A DNA stretch of 64,000 nucleotides. Origin: Microcoleus sp. FACHB-672. GTDB lineage: Bacteria; Cyanobacteriota; Cyanobacteriia; Cyanobacteriales; Oscillatoriaceae. Made by a program: the position numbers and the translations under genes. The notes below the pieces were generated by a model that was given only the letters and a program-made list of their open reading frames with translations, was not told the origin of the DNA and did no database searches. Of the stretch, positions 1 through 9,390 are shown in pieces. The stretch lies in assembly GCF_014695725.1 (NCBI RefSeq), contig NZ_JACJOU010000021.1, positions 1 through 64,000 of the forward strand. Direction: 5' to 3'. Within the stretch, counting starts at the first letter, position 1, and every line of letters starts with the position of its first letter.

Positions 1-50
1 TCGTAAGCATTGACTATTTTTTCTCGCAAATCTACTGAGTACGGTTTCAT
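1..50 (-). CDS. IS630-family transposase, N-terminal fragment cut by the window edge
   Basis: Read on the minus strand, an ATG at 50-48 opens a frame whose first residues are MKPYSVDLREKIVNAY. This is the typical N-terminus of IS630/Tc1-type transposases, where it leads into a helix-turn-helix DNA-binding domain. Only about 16 codons lie in the window, so neither the catalytic DDE domain nor the integrity of the gene can be judged. The frame points away from galE. The call rests on recognising this conserved N-terminal sequence. Confidence 0.7.
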   Translation of the reverse strand, partial: MKPYSVDLREKIVNAY

Positions 51-110
51 TATGATTCTCAATACCTTTAATGTTCCCTTGAGTGTACCTCATATCTCTC
101 AAAAGCGCTG
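1..110 (-). mobile_element. End of an IS630-type insertion sequence (partial)
   Basis: The bases upstream of the transposase start (51-110) are noncoding and end in an AAAAGCGCTG / TATATG junction. IS630 elements insert at TA dinucleotides, and a TA follows position 110, so the inner end of the element is placed there by inference. The opposite end and its terminal inverted repeat lie outside the window, so the repeat cannot be confirmed. The element sits about 255 bp upstream of the galE start. Confidence 0.5.
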
Positions 111-364
111 TATATGTCTACAATAAAAAGATTCGTAAAAAACTAGGAAATCTTGTAAAAGCGGGTAAAAAGTAAAGCAAGGGGAGCCTCACCTTTTTCT
201 AAACTTGTCGTGTCGGCATCTTGTTCGCTTGTCCTCATCTGTGGCAGCAAGATGCTCGCACTCCAATATTTTGGCAAATCCCAGATGCACCCAAAGCAAG
301 TTATAGCCGGCACCCCACACAACTCGCTATAATTCAGGCTCCAATAAATAGGAATATTTTAACA

Positions 365-1363
365 GTGTCCCAAGTTAAACAAACAGTTCTGGTAACGGGT
401 GGAGCGGGATATATTGGCTCTCATGCGGTGCTGGCGCTGCAACGTGCCGGTTATGATCCGATTGTTCTCGATAACCTAGTGTACGGACATCGGGAAATTG
501 TAGAAAAGATACTGCAAGTTGAACTTATTGCCGGTGATACAAATGATCGCGCCCTTTTGGATCACCTGTTTGCGACACACGAAATTGCAGCGGTTATGCA
601 CTTTGCCGTCTACGCTTATGTGGGTGAGTCGGTAACGGCTCCAGACAAATACTACCGCAACAACTTTACCGGCACTCTGACCCTGCTAGAAGCGATGCAG
701 GCAGCGTCTGTTAAGAAATTTGTTTTTTCTTCCACTTGCGCCACCTATGGCGTCCCCCACACAATTCCCATCCCAGAGGAACACGATCAAAATCCGATCA
801 ATCCTTATGGGGCAAGTAAATTAATGGTAGAGCGAGTGCTCTCTGATTTTGATGTCGCCTATGACTTCAAATCAGTTTGGTTCCGTTATTTTAATGCTGC
901 CGGTGCTGATCCGGGCGGATTGCTGGGCGAAGATCATAACCCAGAAACTCACCTCATTCCACTTGTGTTGCTAACCGCACTAGGCTAACGTGAATCCATC
1001 TCAATTTATGGAACCGATTATCCCACCCCATATGGTACTTGCATTCGCGACTATATTCACGTCAGTGATTTAGCATCGGCTCATGTTTTGGGCTTACAGT
1101 ATTTGTTAGAGGGTGGCAAGAGTGACGTATTTAACTTAGGCAATGGCAAAGGTTTCTCAGTTACAGAAGTGATTGAAACAGCCAAGGCTATAACCGAAAA
1201 AGAAATTAAAGCAGTTAAGTGCGATCACCGTGCGGGTGATCCGCCGGCTCTCGTTGGCAGTAGCAACAAAGCCAGAAAAATTCTCGGTTGGTGTCCTGAA
1301 TACTCAAACTTAAGTGATATTTTGAGCCACGCATGGCAGTGGCACCAGCAGCGTCACCAATAA
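365..1363 (+). pseudogene. galE: UDP-glucose 4-epimerase, broken by one in-frame stop codon
   Basis: GalE interconverts UDP-glucose and UDP-galactose for cell-surface polysaccharide synthesis. A GTG start at 365 gives the expected short N-terminus, running straight into the NAD-binding Rossmann motif TGGAGYIGSH. The catalytic Ser/Thr region (FSSTCATYG) and the YxxxK motif (NPYGASK) follow. At 986-988 the frame is closed by TAA, yet the same frame continues without any shift through RESISIYGTDYPTPYGTC and IRDYIHVSDLASAH to the normal C-terminus at 1363, for a total near 332 codons, the usual family length. Homologues usually carry Gln or Lys here, so CAA to TAA is the simplest explanation. The 207-residue product before the stop would lack the C-terminal substrate-binding part. 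A sequencing error is the main alternative. Confidence 0.85.
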
Positions 1364-1659
1364 TTGCGCCTGATATCAAGCGGCGAGCCATGTCAAAATA
1401 GCCAGAAGTTGCTAAATTTATGATTGAGTCAAACTCCTGGATTTTCCTAGCCGGCGAGAAGCCACTGCTGCGTTTAAAATAGCTGCCTGATCAGCTAGCA
1501 TTGAATGAAGTTGCCGGCTGTAAATCTATCGTTGGGAAGATTCAGCTCAGACGCTAGCTTAATTAAATGTAAAGCAGTTGATTGCGGGAAGTTGCTCAAA
1601 GGCGTCCTCATCAAAAGCTCTTAATGACCGATCACCCAGCAAGGATGTAGTGAGCGATT

Positions 1660-2601
1660 ATGGAAGATTTTGGCATCATTGTAGCTTGTTGTGCCTCAGA
1701 TTACTTATTTGCCAAGGGTTGCTGTGCCAGCATCCGGCATTTCCTGGGTGATGTTCCCCTCGCTTTGCTGATTGACGGAACCTTTCCAGTCGATTCTATG
1801 GAAAAGGCGTATGGGGTTAAAGTCGTCAATCGCCTTAACATCAGCAACAAGGTTCTCAGGGAGAGAAGCTTTGGCTGGGGAAAAACCAAAATGATCGGGT
1901 TTTGGGAAAGCCCCTGGAAGCATTTTATGATGCTGGATGCAGATACGATGGTTTGGGGAAATGTCCTTAAATACGCAAATTTTAAGGACTATGACATGAT
2001 TATTGACCGGCCCTGTTACTCGTATACTGACAAAGACGTTGCTAAATTCTTCTTTGATATTCAAGGAGTTGAGCAACACTTTCCCGATTTTGATTGGCAA
2101 AAGTATCGAAATAATTATTACTGTACAGGTGCTTTCTTTGGAACGCGGGATATTTTCACGCTAGATGAATATGTGGAAATTTTGGATTTCACAGAAAAGC
2201 ATCCTGAAATTTTTAAATATGGAGAAATGGGATTTTTAAATTTCATGATTTTCCGTGCGGTTCAACAAGGCAGAATTAAAGTAGGACAAGAAGATTTGCA
2301 ATTGCTTGTTCCAGACTTTGAGCAACAGGAAATCAGAAAGCGCTTTCCGATGGAAACATCAGGGCCGATTTTGGAGGATGAAACGGCAACAGCAATTCAC
2401 TGGTGCGGGCCAAAACCGACGTTGGCTACTTCCAAAGTGTATGCAGATCCGATGAGTTTCTTTCGGCGGAAGTACCTGAGTGAAGCAGAAGGTCTTACCG
2501 GCTTGCCGGCGGAACTCTCACTACAATTAGAAGATTTTCAGCGTTTTCTCAACGTTTACAAAGGCAAATTGCGCCGCCGATTGGCAGCGAGCAAAAAATA
2601 G
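1660..2601 (+). CDS. Putative glycosyltransferase with a DxD-type motif (GT8-like fold)
   Basis: The 313-residue protein has no signal peptide or membrane segment. It opens with a beta strand, a turn and a Cys-rich stretch (GIIVACCASDYL). Near residue 95 it has LDADTMVWG, a DxD motif of the kind that binds the metal and nucleotide-sugar in GT-A glycosyltransferases. The spacing resembles family GT8 and related LPS or capsule transferases. A later GEMGFLNFMIF segment fits the acceptor-side helix of such folds. Donor and acceptor cannot be read from sequence. It follows the broken galE after a 296-bp gap with no recognisable feature, and a strong hairpin lies downstream, so it is probably transcribed alone. 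Confidence 0.6.
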   Translation: MEDFGIIVACCASDYLFAKGCCASIRHFLGDVPLALLIDGTFPVDSMEKAYGVKVVNRLNISNKVLRERSFGWGKTKMIGFWESPWKHFMMLDADTMVWGNVLKYANFKDYDMIIDRPCYSYTDKDVAKFFFDIQGVEQHFPDFDWQKYRNNYYCTGAFFGTRDIFTLDEYVEILDFTEKHPEIFKYGEMGFLNFMIFRAVQQGRIKVGQEDLQLLVPDFEQQEIRKRFPMETSGPILEDETATAIHWCGPKPTLATSKVYADPMSFFRRKYLSEAEGLTGLPAELSLQLEDFQRFLNVYKGKLRRRLAASKK

Positions 2602-2726
2602 AGAAATACTCTGATTTTCAGGACAGATACTTTCTAAAAGTTAATTGTCTGTCGTCATTGTAAAAATTGATTAACGACCGACAATTAGCAGAAATCTTAA
2701 AAAGCCACAATTGATTAGGCTACGGC

Positions 2727-2759
2727 GTTTAAAGCAAAAATTAGATTTTTGCTTTAAAC
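2727..2759 (+). terminator. Perfect 14-bp hairpin downstream of the glycosyltransferase
   Basis: GTTTAAAGCAAAAA (2727-2740) pairs perfectly with TTTTTGCTTTAAAC (2746-2759) around a five-base loop. The stem is AT-rich but has T-runs on both strands. It sits 126 bp after the glycosyltransferase stop and 140 bp before the WD40 gene, where a terminator is expected. Confidence 0.6.
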
Positions 2760-2900
2760 TGCTTTTGCATAAAATGTAAAATTTTAAATAGCCTGATTCT
2801 AGATGTTGCATCGTTAAGTTATGCCGGCATTTAAAAAAGTTGTACTAAAATTAAATTATCAACAGGGTGCATTGCTCGGAAGGTAAAGCTTCCCAGCTCC

Positions 2901-3914
2901 ATGACCGTGTTTGCAAAATTCGCGCTTAATTTATCCTCCATGTCTTGGCAAAACGCCCAACTCATCCGCACCCTTTCGGAGCGTTCAGGCCCAGTCGCAG
3001 ACCTTGCCTTCAGTCCAGATGGTTTAATTTTGGCAAGTGGTAGCTGCGACAGCACTGTAAAGCTATGGAATTTGGAAACCGGCGATCGGCACCGCAGTCT
3101 GTTTGGCTATCCCTTAGGCGTTAATGCCGTCGCGATTAATTCTGATGGCACAATGCTGGCAATTGGTGCTCCAGACGGAACCGTTGACTTGTGGGACATG
3201 GAAACCGGCAAACGACTCCGTACACTCTGCGGACAAGGTCGGGTTATGGCAATCGTCTTTAGTCCAGATGGGAAAACCCTTGTTTCTGGTAACGATAACT
3301 CATTTTCTGACACCGTCTTTGCAACACCGGCTAACAAAGGTAACGCTGATGCCGGCGAGAGTCATGCCGGCAGTATCAACATTTGGCATTTAAGCACCGG
3401 CAAACTGCTCTACAACCTCTGCGATCCATCGGTGCCGGTGAATGCGCTTTCTATCAGTCCGGACGGCAAAAGCTTAATTAGTGGACATCGTGATGGCAGC
3501 ATCAACATTTGGCACAGAAGCAGCCGGTCTCTGCCCTCACACACGCTTAACGGTCATCAAGATGCCGTTTATGCAGTTGCCATTAGCTCAAATGGGCTAA
3601 CTATGGCTAGCGGCAGTGGAGATAAAACGATCAAGCTGTGGCAGCTAGCGAACGGCCATAGTTCTACCACGCTCATCGGTCATGCAGATGCAGTTTATAC
3701 AGTGGCGATAAGTCCAGATGGGCAACTGCTGGCGAGTGGTAGCGGGGATGGCACGATTACAATTTGGCAGATGATCACCGGCAAACGACTGTGTTCTCTC
3801 ACCGGCTATTCTCAGAATTTAAACTCAGTGATGTCCGTTGTTTTTAGCCCCGATGGCCAGAAGCTAGCCACCGGCAGCGGAGATGGCACCATCAAGATTT
3901 GGCAGGCCAGCTAA
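2901..3914 (+). CDS. WD40-repeat protein, one seven-blade propeller
   Basis: Seven consecutive WD40 units fill the 337 residues. Each has the FSPDG...ASGSxDxTVKLW pattern: for example FSPDGLILASGS near residue 32, ISPDGKSLISGH near 190 and FSPDGQKLATGS near 317. Seven units make a complete beta-propeller, a scaffold for protein-protein contacts. Unit three carries an insertion of about 25 residues rich in Ala, Gly and Asp. No kinase, caspase or NB-ARC domain is attached, unlike many cyanobacterial WD40 proteins. ATG 2901 has only a poorly placed GGAAGG upstream. ATG 2940 (MSWQNAQL) would start just before the first blade and is a plausible alternative. Function unknown. Confidence 0.85.
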   Translation: MTVFAKFALNLSSMSWQNAQLIRTLSERSGPVADLAFSPDGLILASGSCDSTVKLWNLETGDRHRSLFGYPLGVNAVAINSDGTMLAIGAPDGTVDLWDMETGKRLRTLCGQGRVMAIVFSPDGKTLVSGNDNSFSDTVFATPANKGNADAGESHAGSINIWHLSTGKLLYNLCDPSVPVNALSISPDGKSLISGHRDGSINIWHRSSRSLPSHTLNGHQDAVYAVAISSNGLTMASGSGDKTIKLWQLANGHSSTTLIGHADAVYTVAISPDGQLLASGSGDGTITIWQMITGKRLCSLTGYSQNLNSVMSVVFSPDGQKLATGSGDGTIKIWQAS

Positions 3915-3962
3915 AATATTTTTCACGAATTGTAATCAGCAAGCTAACGAATAGAAGACGCT

Positions 3963-4375
3963 TTGGATTTAGCTGTCGGTGCTGCTGACAATACCAAAAT
4001 TACCGCATTGAGCGTATCGATTTAACCGGCATTGGAAATAATACCCTCACCTTAAATTACGCATCGCTGCTGAATTTGCTGTCTGAAACGGGCGCAAGTG
4101 GCGGTTATACCAAATCCTTTTTGGTATAACTCCTTTCACCCAAGCCAAAACCTGTGTTCCAAGAGGATTTGGGCAATTTGTAGGGTGTCTGTCATAACCG
4201 GATTTGGTATTACAACCGATTAACGGTCGTCGGTGATGCCGATGATGCGGTGAGTGCTAATCTCTCTGGATTTGGATTTACCCAGACGATCAGCGCAACA
4301 GACACCACTTACAGCAAGGGCAACCTGCAATTGGTGGTAGACAATGAGGTGACTCAGCTAGGGATTATTTTTTAA
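3963..4375 (+). pseudogene. Decayed C-terminal fragment of a large repeat or adhesin-like protein
   Basis: Three aligned pieces reconstruct one reading frame: LDLAVGAADNTKIT, then IERIDLTGIGNNTLTLNYAS, then NRLTVVGDADDAVSANLSGF running to a TAA at 4373-4375. The 'IERIDLTGTGNNTLTL...L.VxGxAxD' pattern is typical of the C-terminal part of giant cyanobacterial cadherin-, calcium-binding- or hemolysin-type proteins. The first two pieces are joined by a one-base loss (ACC GC ATT where ACC GGC ATT is expected, near 4005). The second and third are separated by a 102-bp inserted element. No start codon or N-terminal part exists upstream, so this is a relic rather than a gene. Confidence 0.7.
4108..4209. 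mobile_element. 102-bp MITE-like element with 10-bp terminal inverted repeats
   Basis: The ends are exact inverted repeats: TACCAAATCC at 4108-4117 and GGATTTGGTA at 4200-4209. They are flanked by a direct TTA duplication (4105-4107 and 4210-4212). Removing the element plus one TTA restores an in-frame GGYNRLTVVGD in the surrounding gene relic, which is strong evidence for insertion. There is no coding capacity, so mobilisation would have needed a transposase in trans. The family is not identified. Confidence 0.8.
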
Positions 4376-4505
4376 CCCACTGTTTCACCAAAAAGCGGTC
4401 GGGACGAACATCAGGAAAGCCCCCGCCCATCTCTACCGCTCTCATCCTCAAAGTGCAACCATAAGCGATTAAAATTAATGTTTGACCCATTAAATTCTCT
4501 ATAAG

Positions 4506-5489
4506 ATGGCAGAGACGCTTTTCTTTAACGCCCTCCGGGAAGCCATTGACGAAGAAATGGCGCGTGACCCCTCGGTGTTTGTCCTCGGTGAAGACGTGGG
4601 TCACTATGGTGGCTCCTATAAAGTCACAAAAGACCTATACAAAAAATATGGCGATCTGCGGGTTTTAGATACCCCCATTGCGGAAAATAGCTTCACCGGC
4701 ATGGCCGTGGGAGCCGCAATGAGCGGTCTGCGGCCTATTATTGAAGGCATGAACATGGGCTTTTTGCTGCTCGCCTTCAACCAAATTTCTAACAACGCCG
4801 GGATGTTGCGCTACACCTCTGGCGGCAACTTCAAAATCCCAATGGTGATTCGGGGTCCAGGAGGCGTTGGCCGGCAGTTAGGCGCAGAACACTCCCAACG
4901 ACTCGAAGCTTATTTCCAGGCAGTTCCAGGTCTAAAGATCGTCACCTGCTCGACTCCTTATAATGCTAAAGGTCTGCTGAAATCAGCCATTCGCAACGAC
5001 AATCCGGTTTTATTCTTTGAACACGTCCTCCTCTACAATCTCAAAGAGGACTTGCCGACAGAGGAATATTTGCTGCCCCTCGACAAGGCAGAAGTCGTGC
5101 GTCAAGGCAAAGATGTCACCATCCTCACCTATTCCCGGATGCGTCACCATGTCATGCAAGCCGTGAAAAGTTTGGAAAAAGAAGGGTTAGATCCGGAAGT
5201 GATCGACCTGATTTCACTCAAACCCCTTGACTTTGACACCATTGGTGCCTCCATCCGCAAAACTCATCGCGTGATTATTGTTGAAGAGTGCATGAAAACC
5301 GGTGGCATTGGCGCTGAATTAATTGCCTCAATCAGTGATCGCTTGTTTGATGAATTGGATGCGCCGGTGTTGCGGTTGTCTTCCCAAGATATTCCCACAC
5401 CTTACAATGGTGCGCTGGAACGTCTGACGATCGTTCAACCAGAGCAAATTGTAGAAGCCGTACAAAAAATGGTGGGCTTGCGAGTCTAG
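4506..5489 (+). CDS. pdhB: Pyruvate dehydrogenase E1 component, beta subunit
   Basis: PdhB pairs with PdhA to form the thiamine-diphosphate-dependent E1 of the pyruvate dehydrogenase complex, which decarboxylates pyruvate and passes the acetyl group to E2. The 327-residue length is standard. The N-terminus [18 protein letters not shown] leads into the cofactor-facing [14 protein letters not shown] segment near residue 28. [19 protein letters not shown] follows near 62, and the C-terminal transketolase-like domain is seen in [14 protein letters not shown] near 255. The gene is complete from ATG 4506, preceded by an AT-rich spacer with a weak TAAG just before the start. secD follows after 85 bp. 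Conserved pdhB-secD-secF order is familiar in cyanobacteria, but co-transcription is inferred. Confidence 0.95.
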   Translation: MAETLFFNALREAIDEEMARDPSVFVLGEDVGHYGGSYKVTKDLYKKYGDLRVLDTPIAENSFTGMAVGAAMSGLRPIIEGMNMGFLLLAFNQISNNAGMLRYTSGGNFKIPMVIRGPGGVGRQLGAEHSQRLEAYFQAVPGLKIVTCSTPYNAKGLLKSAIRNDNPVLFFEHVLLYNLKEDLPTEEYLLPLDKAEVVRQGKDVTILTYSRMRHHVMQAVKSLEKEGLDPEVIDLISLKPLDFDTIGASIRKTHRVIIVEECMKTGGIGAELIASISDRLFDELDAPVLRLSSQDIPTPYNGALERLTIVQPEQIVEAVQKMVGLRV

Positions 5490-5490
5490 T

Positions 5491-5557
5491 CAATTTTGGA
5501 TTTTGGATTTTGGATAGAATCTCCGATCAAAAATCTAAAATCTAAAATCTAAAATTG
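5491..5557. repeat. Heptanucleotide repeat pair in the pdhB-secD spacer
   Basis: Three tandem copies of a GGATTTT-type 7-mer (5497-5514) are followed by AATCTAA-type 7-mers in near-inverted orientation (5530-5555). The two blocks could fold into an imperfect hairpin in the pdhB-secD mRNA. The same 7-mers recur at 31747-31776 and 62787-62847. Such short tandemly repeated repetitive sequences are known in filamentous cyanobacteria. Confidence 0.75.
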
Positions 5558-5574
5558 TAGCAGCGGGTAAAAGT

Positions 5575-7005
5575 ATGCAAAAACAAACTTCATGGTTGGC
5601 TCTCATTTTAGTTCTGATAATTGGTGCCATTACGGTGCTTTATCGGGTGCCAATCCGTCTGGGATTAGACCTACAAGGTGGCGCACAACTGACCATTCAG
5701 GTGAAAACCACTGATGAGATCAAAGAAATCACGCCTCAAATGTTAGAAGATGTTGAGAGCGTGGTGAGAAACCGAGTTGACGCACTCGGCGTTTCTGAAC
5801 CGTTGGTGCAAACCGTTGGGCAGGATCAAATCGTTGTGCAATTGCCAGGGGTGAATGACCCTGAACAGGCAGAACGCGTTCTCGGTGGAACCGCTCAACT
5901 AGAGTTTCGGCGAGAAAACAATAATCAGGAAGTCACCGCAGAATTAAATGTTAGACAGCAAGAACTGCGGCAATTATTAACGAAACAGGTTGAGCTGGAG
6001 AACGGGGGAGATCAGGCTGCAATTGCCCAAAATCAAGCCGCGCTCGCGCAAAAAAATGAGCAAATAAACGGGCTGTTCGATAAACTTTACGAACGCATTG
6101 GTTTAGGCGGCAAAAATCTCAAAGAAGCCTACGCTCAACCAGAGCAAAGCGGGAACAACTGGAATGTTGGCATCGGCTTTGATCAGGTGGGAGGTGAGAA
6201 ATTTGCGGAACTGACCAAAAATCTAGCCGGCACTGGACGCAGCATCGGCATTTTCCTTGATGAACGGCTAATTAGTGCTCCGGTTGTCGGGCCAGAATTT
6301 GCCCAATCCGGCATCACCGGCGGCAATGCGGTGATTACGGGACGCTTTACAGCAGAAGCCGCGAATGAACTAGCAGTGCAGTTGCGAGGTGGTTCTTTGC
6401 CGGTGCCGGTAGAAATTGTCGAAAACCGCACAGTGGGTGCCACACTAGGACGCGATAGCATTCAGCGCAGTATTTATGCCGGCCTAGGGGGTCTGACTTT
6501 AGTTCTGATTTTCATGGGCGTATACTACCGGCTGCCCGGAGTCATTGCCGATATCTCCCTGGTGATCTATTCTTTGCTGACGTTGGCTAGCTTTGTGTTA
6601 CTCGGCGTCACCTTAAGCTTGCCTGGAATTGCCGGGTTTATTCTCAGTATTGGGATGGCTGTTGACGCCAACGTGCTGATTTTTGAGCGCACGCGAGAAG
6701 AATTGCGAGCCGGTAAAAGTTTGTATCGCTCTGTAGAATCAGGTTTTTATCGTGCTTTTTCCAGTATTTTAGATGGCAACGTCACAACAGTGATTGCCTG
6801 TGCGGCCCTGTTTTGGTTGGGAAGCGGCTTGGTGCGAGGCTTTGCTCTAACCCTCGGCTTAGGGGTGTTGGTGAGTATGTTTACCGCCCTCACTTGCAGT
6901 CGCACTCTGCTGTTTTTTGCCATCAGCTTTCCGCAATTGCGGAAACCACAATGGTTTTGTCCCAATCTGCCCATGTCATTGAAATCTAAGGCAGGGAGTG
7001 CATGA
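5575..7005 (+). CDS. secD: Protein translocase subunit SecD
   Basis: SecD and SecF form the RND-type membrane complex that uses the proton gradient to pull preproteins through SecYEG. The 476-residue protein starts with a membrane anchor (residues 8-27). The P1 periplasmic head follows ([30 protein letters not shown]), then a Gln-rich helical stretch of roughly residues 120-170. The membrane half, from about residue 300, contains five helices and the signature [19 protein letters not shown] near 361. The stop codon overlaps the secF start by four bases (ATGA), so the two are translationally coupled. Length and order match other cyanobacterial SecD proteins. Confidence 0.95.
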   Translation: MQKQTSWLALILVLIIGAITVLYRVPIRLGLDLQGGAQLTIQVKTTDEIKEITPQMLEDVESVVRNRVDALGVSEPLVQTVGQDQIVVQLPGVNDPEQAERVLGGTAQLEFRRENNNQEVTAELNVRQQELRQLLTKQVELENGGDQAAIAQNQAALAQKNEQINGLFDKLYERIGLGGKNLKEAYAQPEQSGNNWNVGIGFDQVGGEKFAELTKNLAGTGRSIGIFLDERLISAPVVGPEFAQSGITGGNAVITGRFTAEAANELAVQLRGGSLPVPVEIVENRTVGATLGRDSIQRSIYAGLGGLTLVLIFMGVYYRLPGVIADISLVIYSLLTLASFVLLGVTLSLPGIAGFILSIGMAVDANVLIFERTREELRAGKSLYRSVESGFYRAFSSILDGNVTTVIACAALFWLGSGLVRGFALTLGLGVLVSMFTALTCSRTLLFFAISFPQLRKPQWFCPNLPMSLKSKAGSA

Positions 7006-8027
7006 AACTCAACGTTATCAAACGCCGATCGCTTTGGTGGACAATTTCTATCGCCATCATTCTCAGCGGTCTGATCGCAATGGTCATCTCTTGGACTCGG
7101 CCAGACATCCGTGCCCCCCTTCGTCCTAGCCTAGATTTCGTTGGGGGAACGCGGTTGCAGTTTGAACTCGACTGTACCAAACCGAACAATTGCGTTAGCG
7201 AAGCCGATCCTTCAAAACCCCGCCGGATCGAAATTGGCACCGTCCGGGATCTCTTGACACAGCAGGGTTTGGGCGGCAGTACGATCCAAATTTTGGATAA
7301 AGATCCAAAAGTAAAAGATCAGCAGGTAATCTCCATTCGGACAAAGGAATTGAAAGAGCAGGATCGCACTCAACTGCGATCCACTCTAGAGTCGAAAATC
7401 GGTGCCTTTGACCCTCAAGCCGTTAGGATCGACACCGTTGGCCCGACTTTAGGACGCCAGATTTTTTCTTCCGGCTTACTGGCACTGCTGATCTCCTTTG
7501 CCGGCATCACGATTTACCTGACTTTCCGTTTCCAGTTAGACTATGCCTTTTTTGCCTTCGTGGCATTGTTCCACGATGTTTTGATCACTATAGGCATCTT
7601 CTCGATTCTCGGCTTAGTGCTGGGGGTGGAAGCGGACAGTTTATTTATCGTGGCGCTGCTAACGATTATCGGTTTCTCGGTGAATGATACGGTGGTGATT
7701 TACGATCGGGTGCGAGAGGTGATCGCTCTCCATCCTGACCAGCATATCAACCAAATCGTGGACGATGCCGTTAATCAAACGCTGACACGGTCAATTAATA
7801 CAACATTAACCGTGCTGCTGACGCTGTTTTCCATCTTTCTGTTTGGCGGCGAAACACTGAAATATTTTGCCCTTGCGTTAATTATTGGCTTTACTGCCGG
7901 TGCTTATTCAAGTATCTTCATTGCAAGTTCCTTGCTTGCTTGGTGGAGAGAGCGCACGGGTAAAGCGATAGCAGGGCCGGCACCCGGGACAGAAAACCCT
8001 GAAATATCTGCCAGCCCAGATCGTTAG
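7002..8027 (+). CDS. secF: Protein translocase subunit SecF
   Basis: This is the partner of SecD in the SecDF translocation motor. The 341-residue protein has a first membrane helix at residues 12-32. A periplasmic domain starts with [13 protein letters not shown] and includes [13 protein letters not shown] near 144. Five more membrane helices from about residue 155 carry [16 protein letters not shown] near 225, the SecF counterpart of the SecD proton-pathway signature. The C-terminal tail after the last helix is short and hydrophilic. The start lies inside the secD stop (ATGA overlap). The small membrane protein gene at 8075 follows after 47 bp and may share the transcript. Confidence 0.95.
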   Translation: MKLNVIKRRSLWWTISIAIILSGLIAMVISWTRPDIRAPLRPSLDFVGGTRLQFELDCTKPNNCVSEADPSKPRRIEIGTVRDLLTQQGLGGSTIQILDKDPKVKDQQVISIRTKELKEQDRTQLRSTLESKIGAFDPQAVRIDTVGPTLGRQIFSSGLLALLISFAGITIYLTFRFQLDYAFFAFVALFHDVLITIGIFSILGLVLGVEADSLFIVALLTIIGFSVNDTVVIYDRVREVIALHPDQHINQIVDDAVNQTLTRSINTTLTVLLTLFSIFLFGGETLKYFALALIIGFTAGAYSSIFIASSLLAWWRERTGKAIAGPAPGTENPEISASPDR

Positions 8028-8074
8028 ATACGCCCCCAGAGTGCATCTTCTCAACCAGGCAAATTGAATCTGCT

Positions 8075-8497
8075 ATGGCTTATCCAGAAGATCGGCAAGA
8101 TCGCGAGACGCCTGCCACGTCGGCTAATTCTGACTCCACCTTTCAGTCTCAAGTGCAACGACTCCACCGGCTCACTGTTTATAGCCGGTGGCTAGTTGTG
8201 GGGTTATTGTGGGCTAATGTGGGTAGTTTGAGCCTCTGGACTTTACGCTCAGAAATTGCCCTGTGGCAAGATCATTTTACTTGGGTAGCAGTGCGCTATA
8301 GCTTGGCTTATAATCCCTTGCCGGCATTGGGACTTTCTATTTGTATCGGCATGACTTTATCAGTTCTCGTTTGGCAAAGTCGAAATATTCTGCTAGGAAT
8401 GCCCGGTAAGGAACAAAAGCACTTGGAAGATCGCGTATTGCACATTCGCCGGCAAGGAAGCACCCATCCATTGTGGAAATGGATTTGCTGCCGGTGA
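8075..8497 (+). CDS. Small two-helix membrane protein downstream of secF, function unknown
   Basis: The 140-residue protein begins with about 35 polar residues. One hydrophobic helix is at about 39-59 (VVGLLWANVGSLSLWTL) and a second at about 84-104 (LGLSICIGMTLSVLVW). The basic tail ends WKWICCR. The two-helix topology with both ends cytoplasmic is inferred from charge distribution. No catalytic motif is visible. Its position 47 bp after secF on the same strand suggests co-transcription and perhaps a role at the membrane. It resembles hypothetical proteins that follow secDF in other cyanobacteria, but I do not recognise a named family. Confidence 0.7.
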   Translation: MAYPEDRQDRETPATSANSDSTFQSQVQRLHRLTVYSRWLVVGLLWANVGSLSLWTLRSEIALWQDHFTWVAVRYSLAYNPLPALGLSICIGMTLSVLVWQSRNILLGMPGKEQKHLEDRVLHIRRQGSTHPLWKWICCR

Positions 8498-8563
8498 ACC
8501 TTAAAGATTAAATTGCCGGCAAAAATTCTCCCTCACCCAATTCTCTACCACACAACAGTTAAC

Positions 8564-8602
8564 CCATCTGTGTTTATTTGTGTGCATCTGTGGTTAAAAA
8601 AT
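8564..8602. repeat. Dispersed short repeat, copy A, beside the broken Uma2 gene
   Basis: A sequence of about 38 bases ending in GCATCTGTGGTTAAAAAA is repeated, with about five differences, at 13933-13970. Copy A lies just past the end of the Uma2 pseudogene. Copy B lies just upstream of the intact Uma2 gene at 14048. Confidence 0.65.
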
Positions 8603-8609
8603 CTTTTGC

Positions 8610-9197
8610 CTAAATCTCATCCACAGATTCAAACTCAACATTATGATACAGGTCTGAAAACGCAATTTTCAATTCAACAGAACTTAAACTTAGCACTGCC
8701 TCTTCATCTTGATATTCAGAAACTAACCATTGATTATTTTCATTATTAAAAAACTGCTCAACCGAATTTTCAGATTGCTCAATTAAAATATATTCTCTTA
8801 AACTTGGAATACGCCGATACAGTTTAAACTTTTCACCTCGATCATAGTTTTTTGTAGATTCTGATAAAACTTCTGCAATTGCTATCGGGTTAGTAATCGT
8901 ATCTCTGCGCCCCTCAGCAAACTCTATAGCACCCGAAACAATCATTGCATCTGGATAAGTATAGAGTCGCACTTCAGGTATTCACAAACGCATATCGCTG
9001 ATAAAGACGCGATAATTCTGTCTTTTGAAAGCAAAATTTAGTGAGGCATAAAGATTGCCGGCAATTTGATTGTGATTCGGTAGTCCACCAGGCATAGGAA
9101 ATATTTGACCCTCAAAATATTCGCTTCTGGATTCAGCAGTCGTTTCTAACTCTAAATATTCTTCGGGGGAGTAGTAGCGCTGTTCCTTAACTTGCAT
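8610..9197 (-). pseudogene. Uma2-family (DUF820) nuclease-like protein, broken by an in-frame TGA
   Basis: Uma2/DUF820 proteins have a PD-(D/E)XK nuclease-like fold and are greatly expanded in cyanobacteria; their role is mostly unknown. The first 71 codons from ATG 9197 encode the family N-terminus (YYSPEEYLELE, SRSEYFEGQIFPMPGG). A TGA at 8984-8982 then interrupts the sequence RL[16 protein letters not shown], where relatives carry Trp (RLWIPE). The frame continues unshifted to 8610 with the core PDAMIVSG...IAEVLSEST...[19 protein letters not shown]. Full length would be 195 residues, normal for the family. TGG to TGA is a single transition, so this is either a recent nonsense mutation or a sequencing error. 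Confidence 0.85.
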
Positions 9198-9390
9198 AGT
9201 TCTTTCTCACAACACTCCACGCAAATGCTTTGTCCTGGCTTTCCTAGTTTAACGCTGTGGGGAAAAGCAAAGAACACTCGCATCGAGTCAGCCAAGATTA
9301 AAAAAATATTGCCAAATGTGACGGGGGAACCACATTTGCCTGTAATCTCTGTAAAATCGCTGGTATCGGGTTAAAGGTGGGTCTGGGGTC

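Noticed and set aside
365-9197. Reassignment of TAA/TGA stops to explain the galE and Uma2 interruptions
   Set aside because: Other genes in the window use TAA, TAG and TGA normally as terminators, so the genetic code is standard.
9192-9374. 60-codon frame between the Uma2 pseudogene and the ATP-grasp gene
   Set aside because: Overlaps the Uma2 start on the other strand, no recognisable features.
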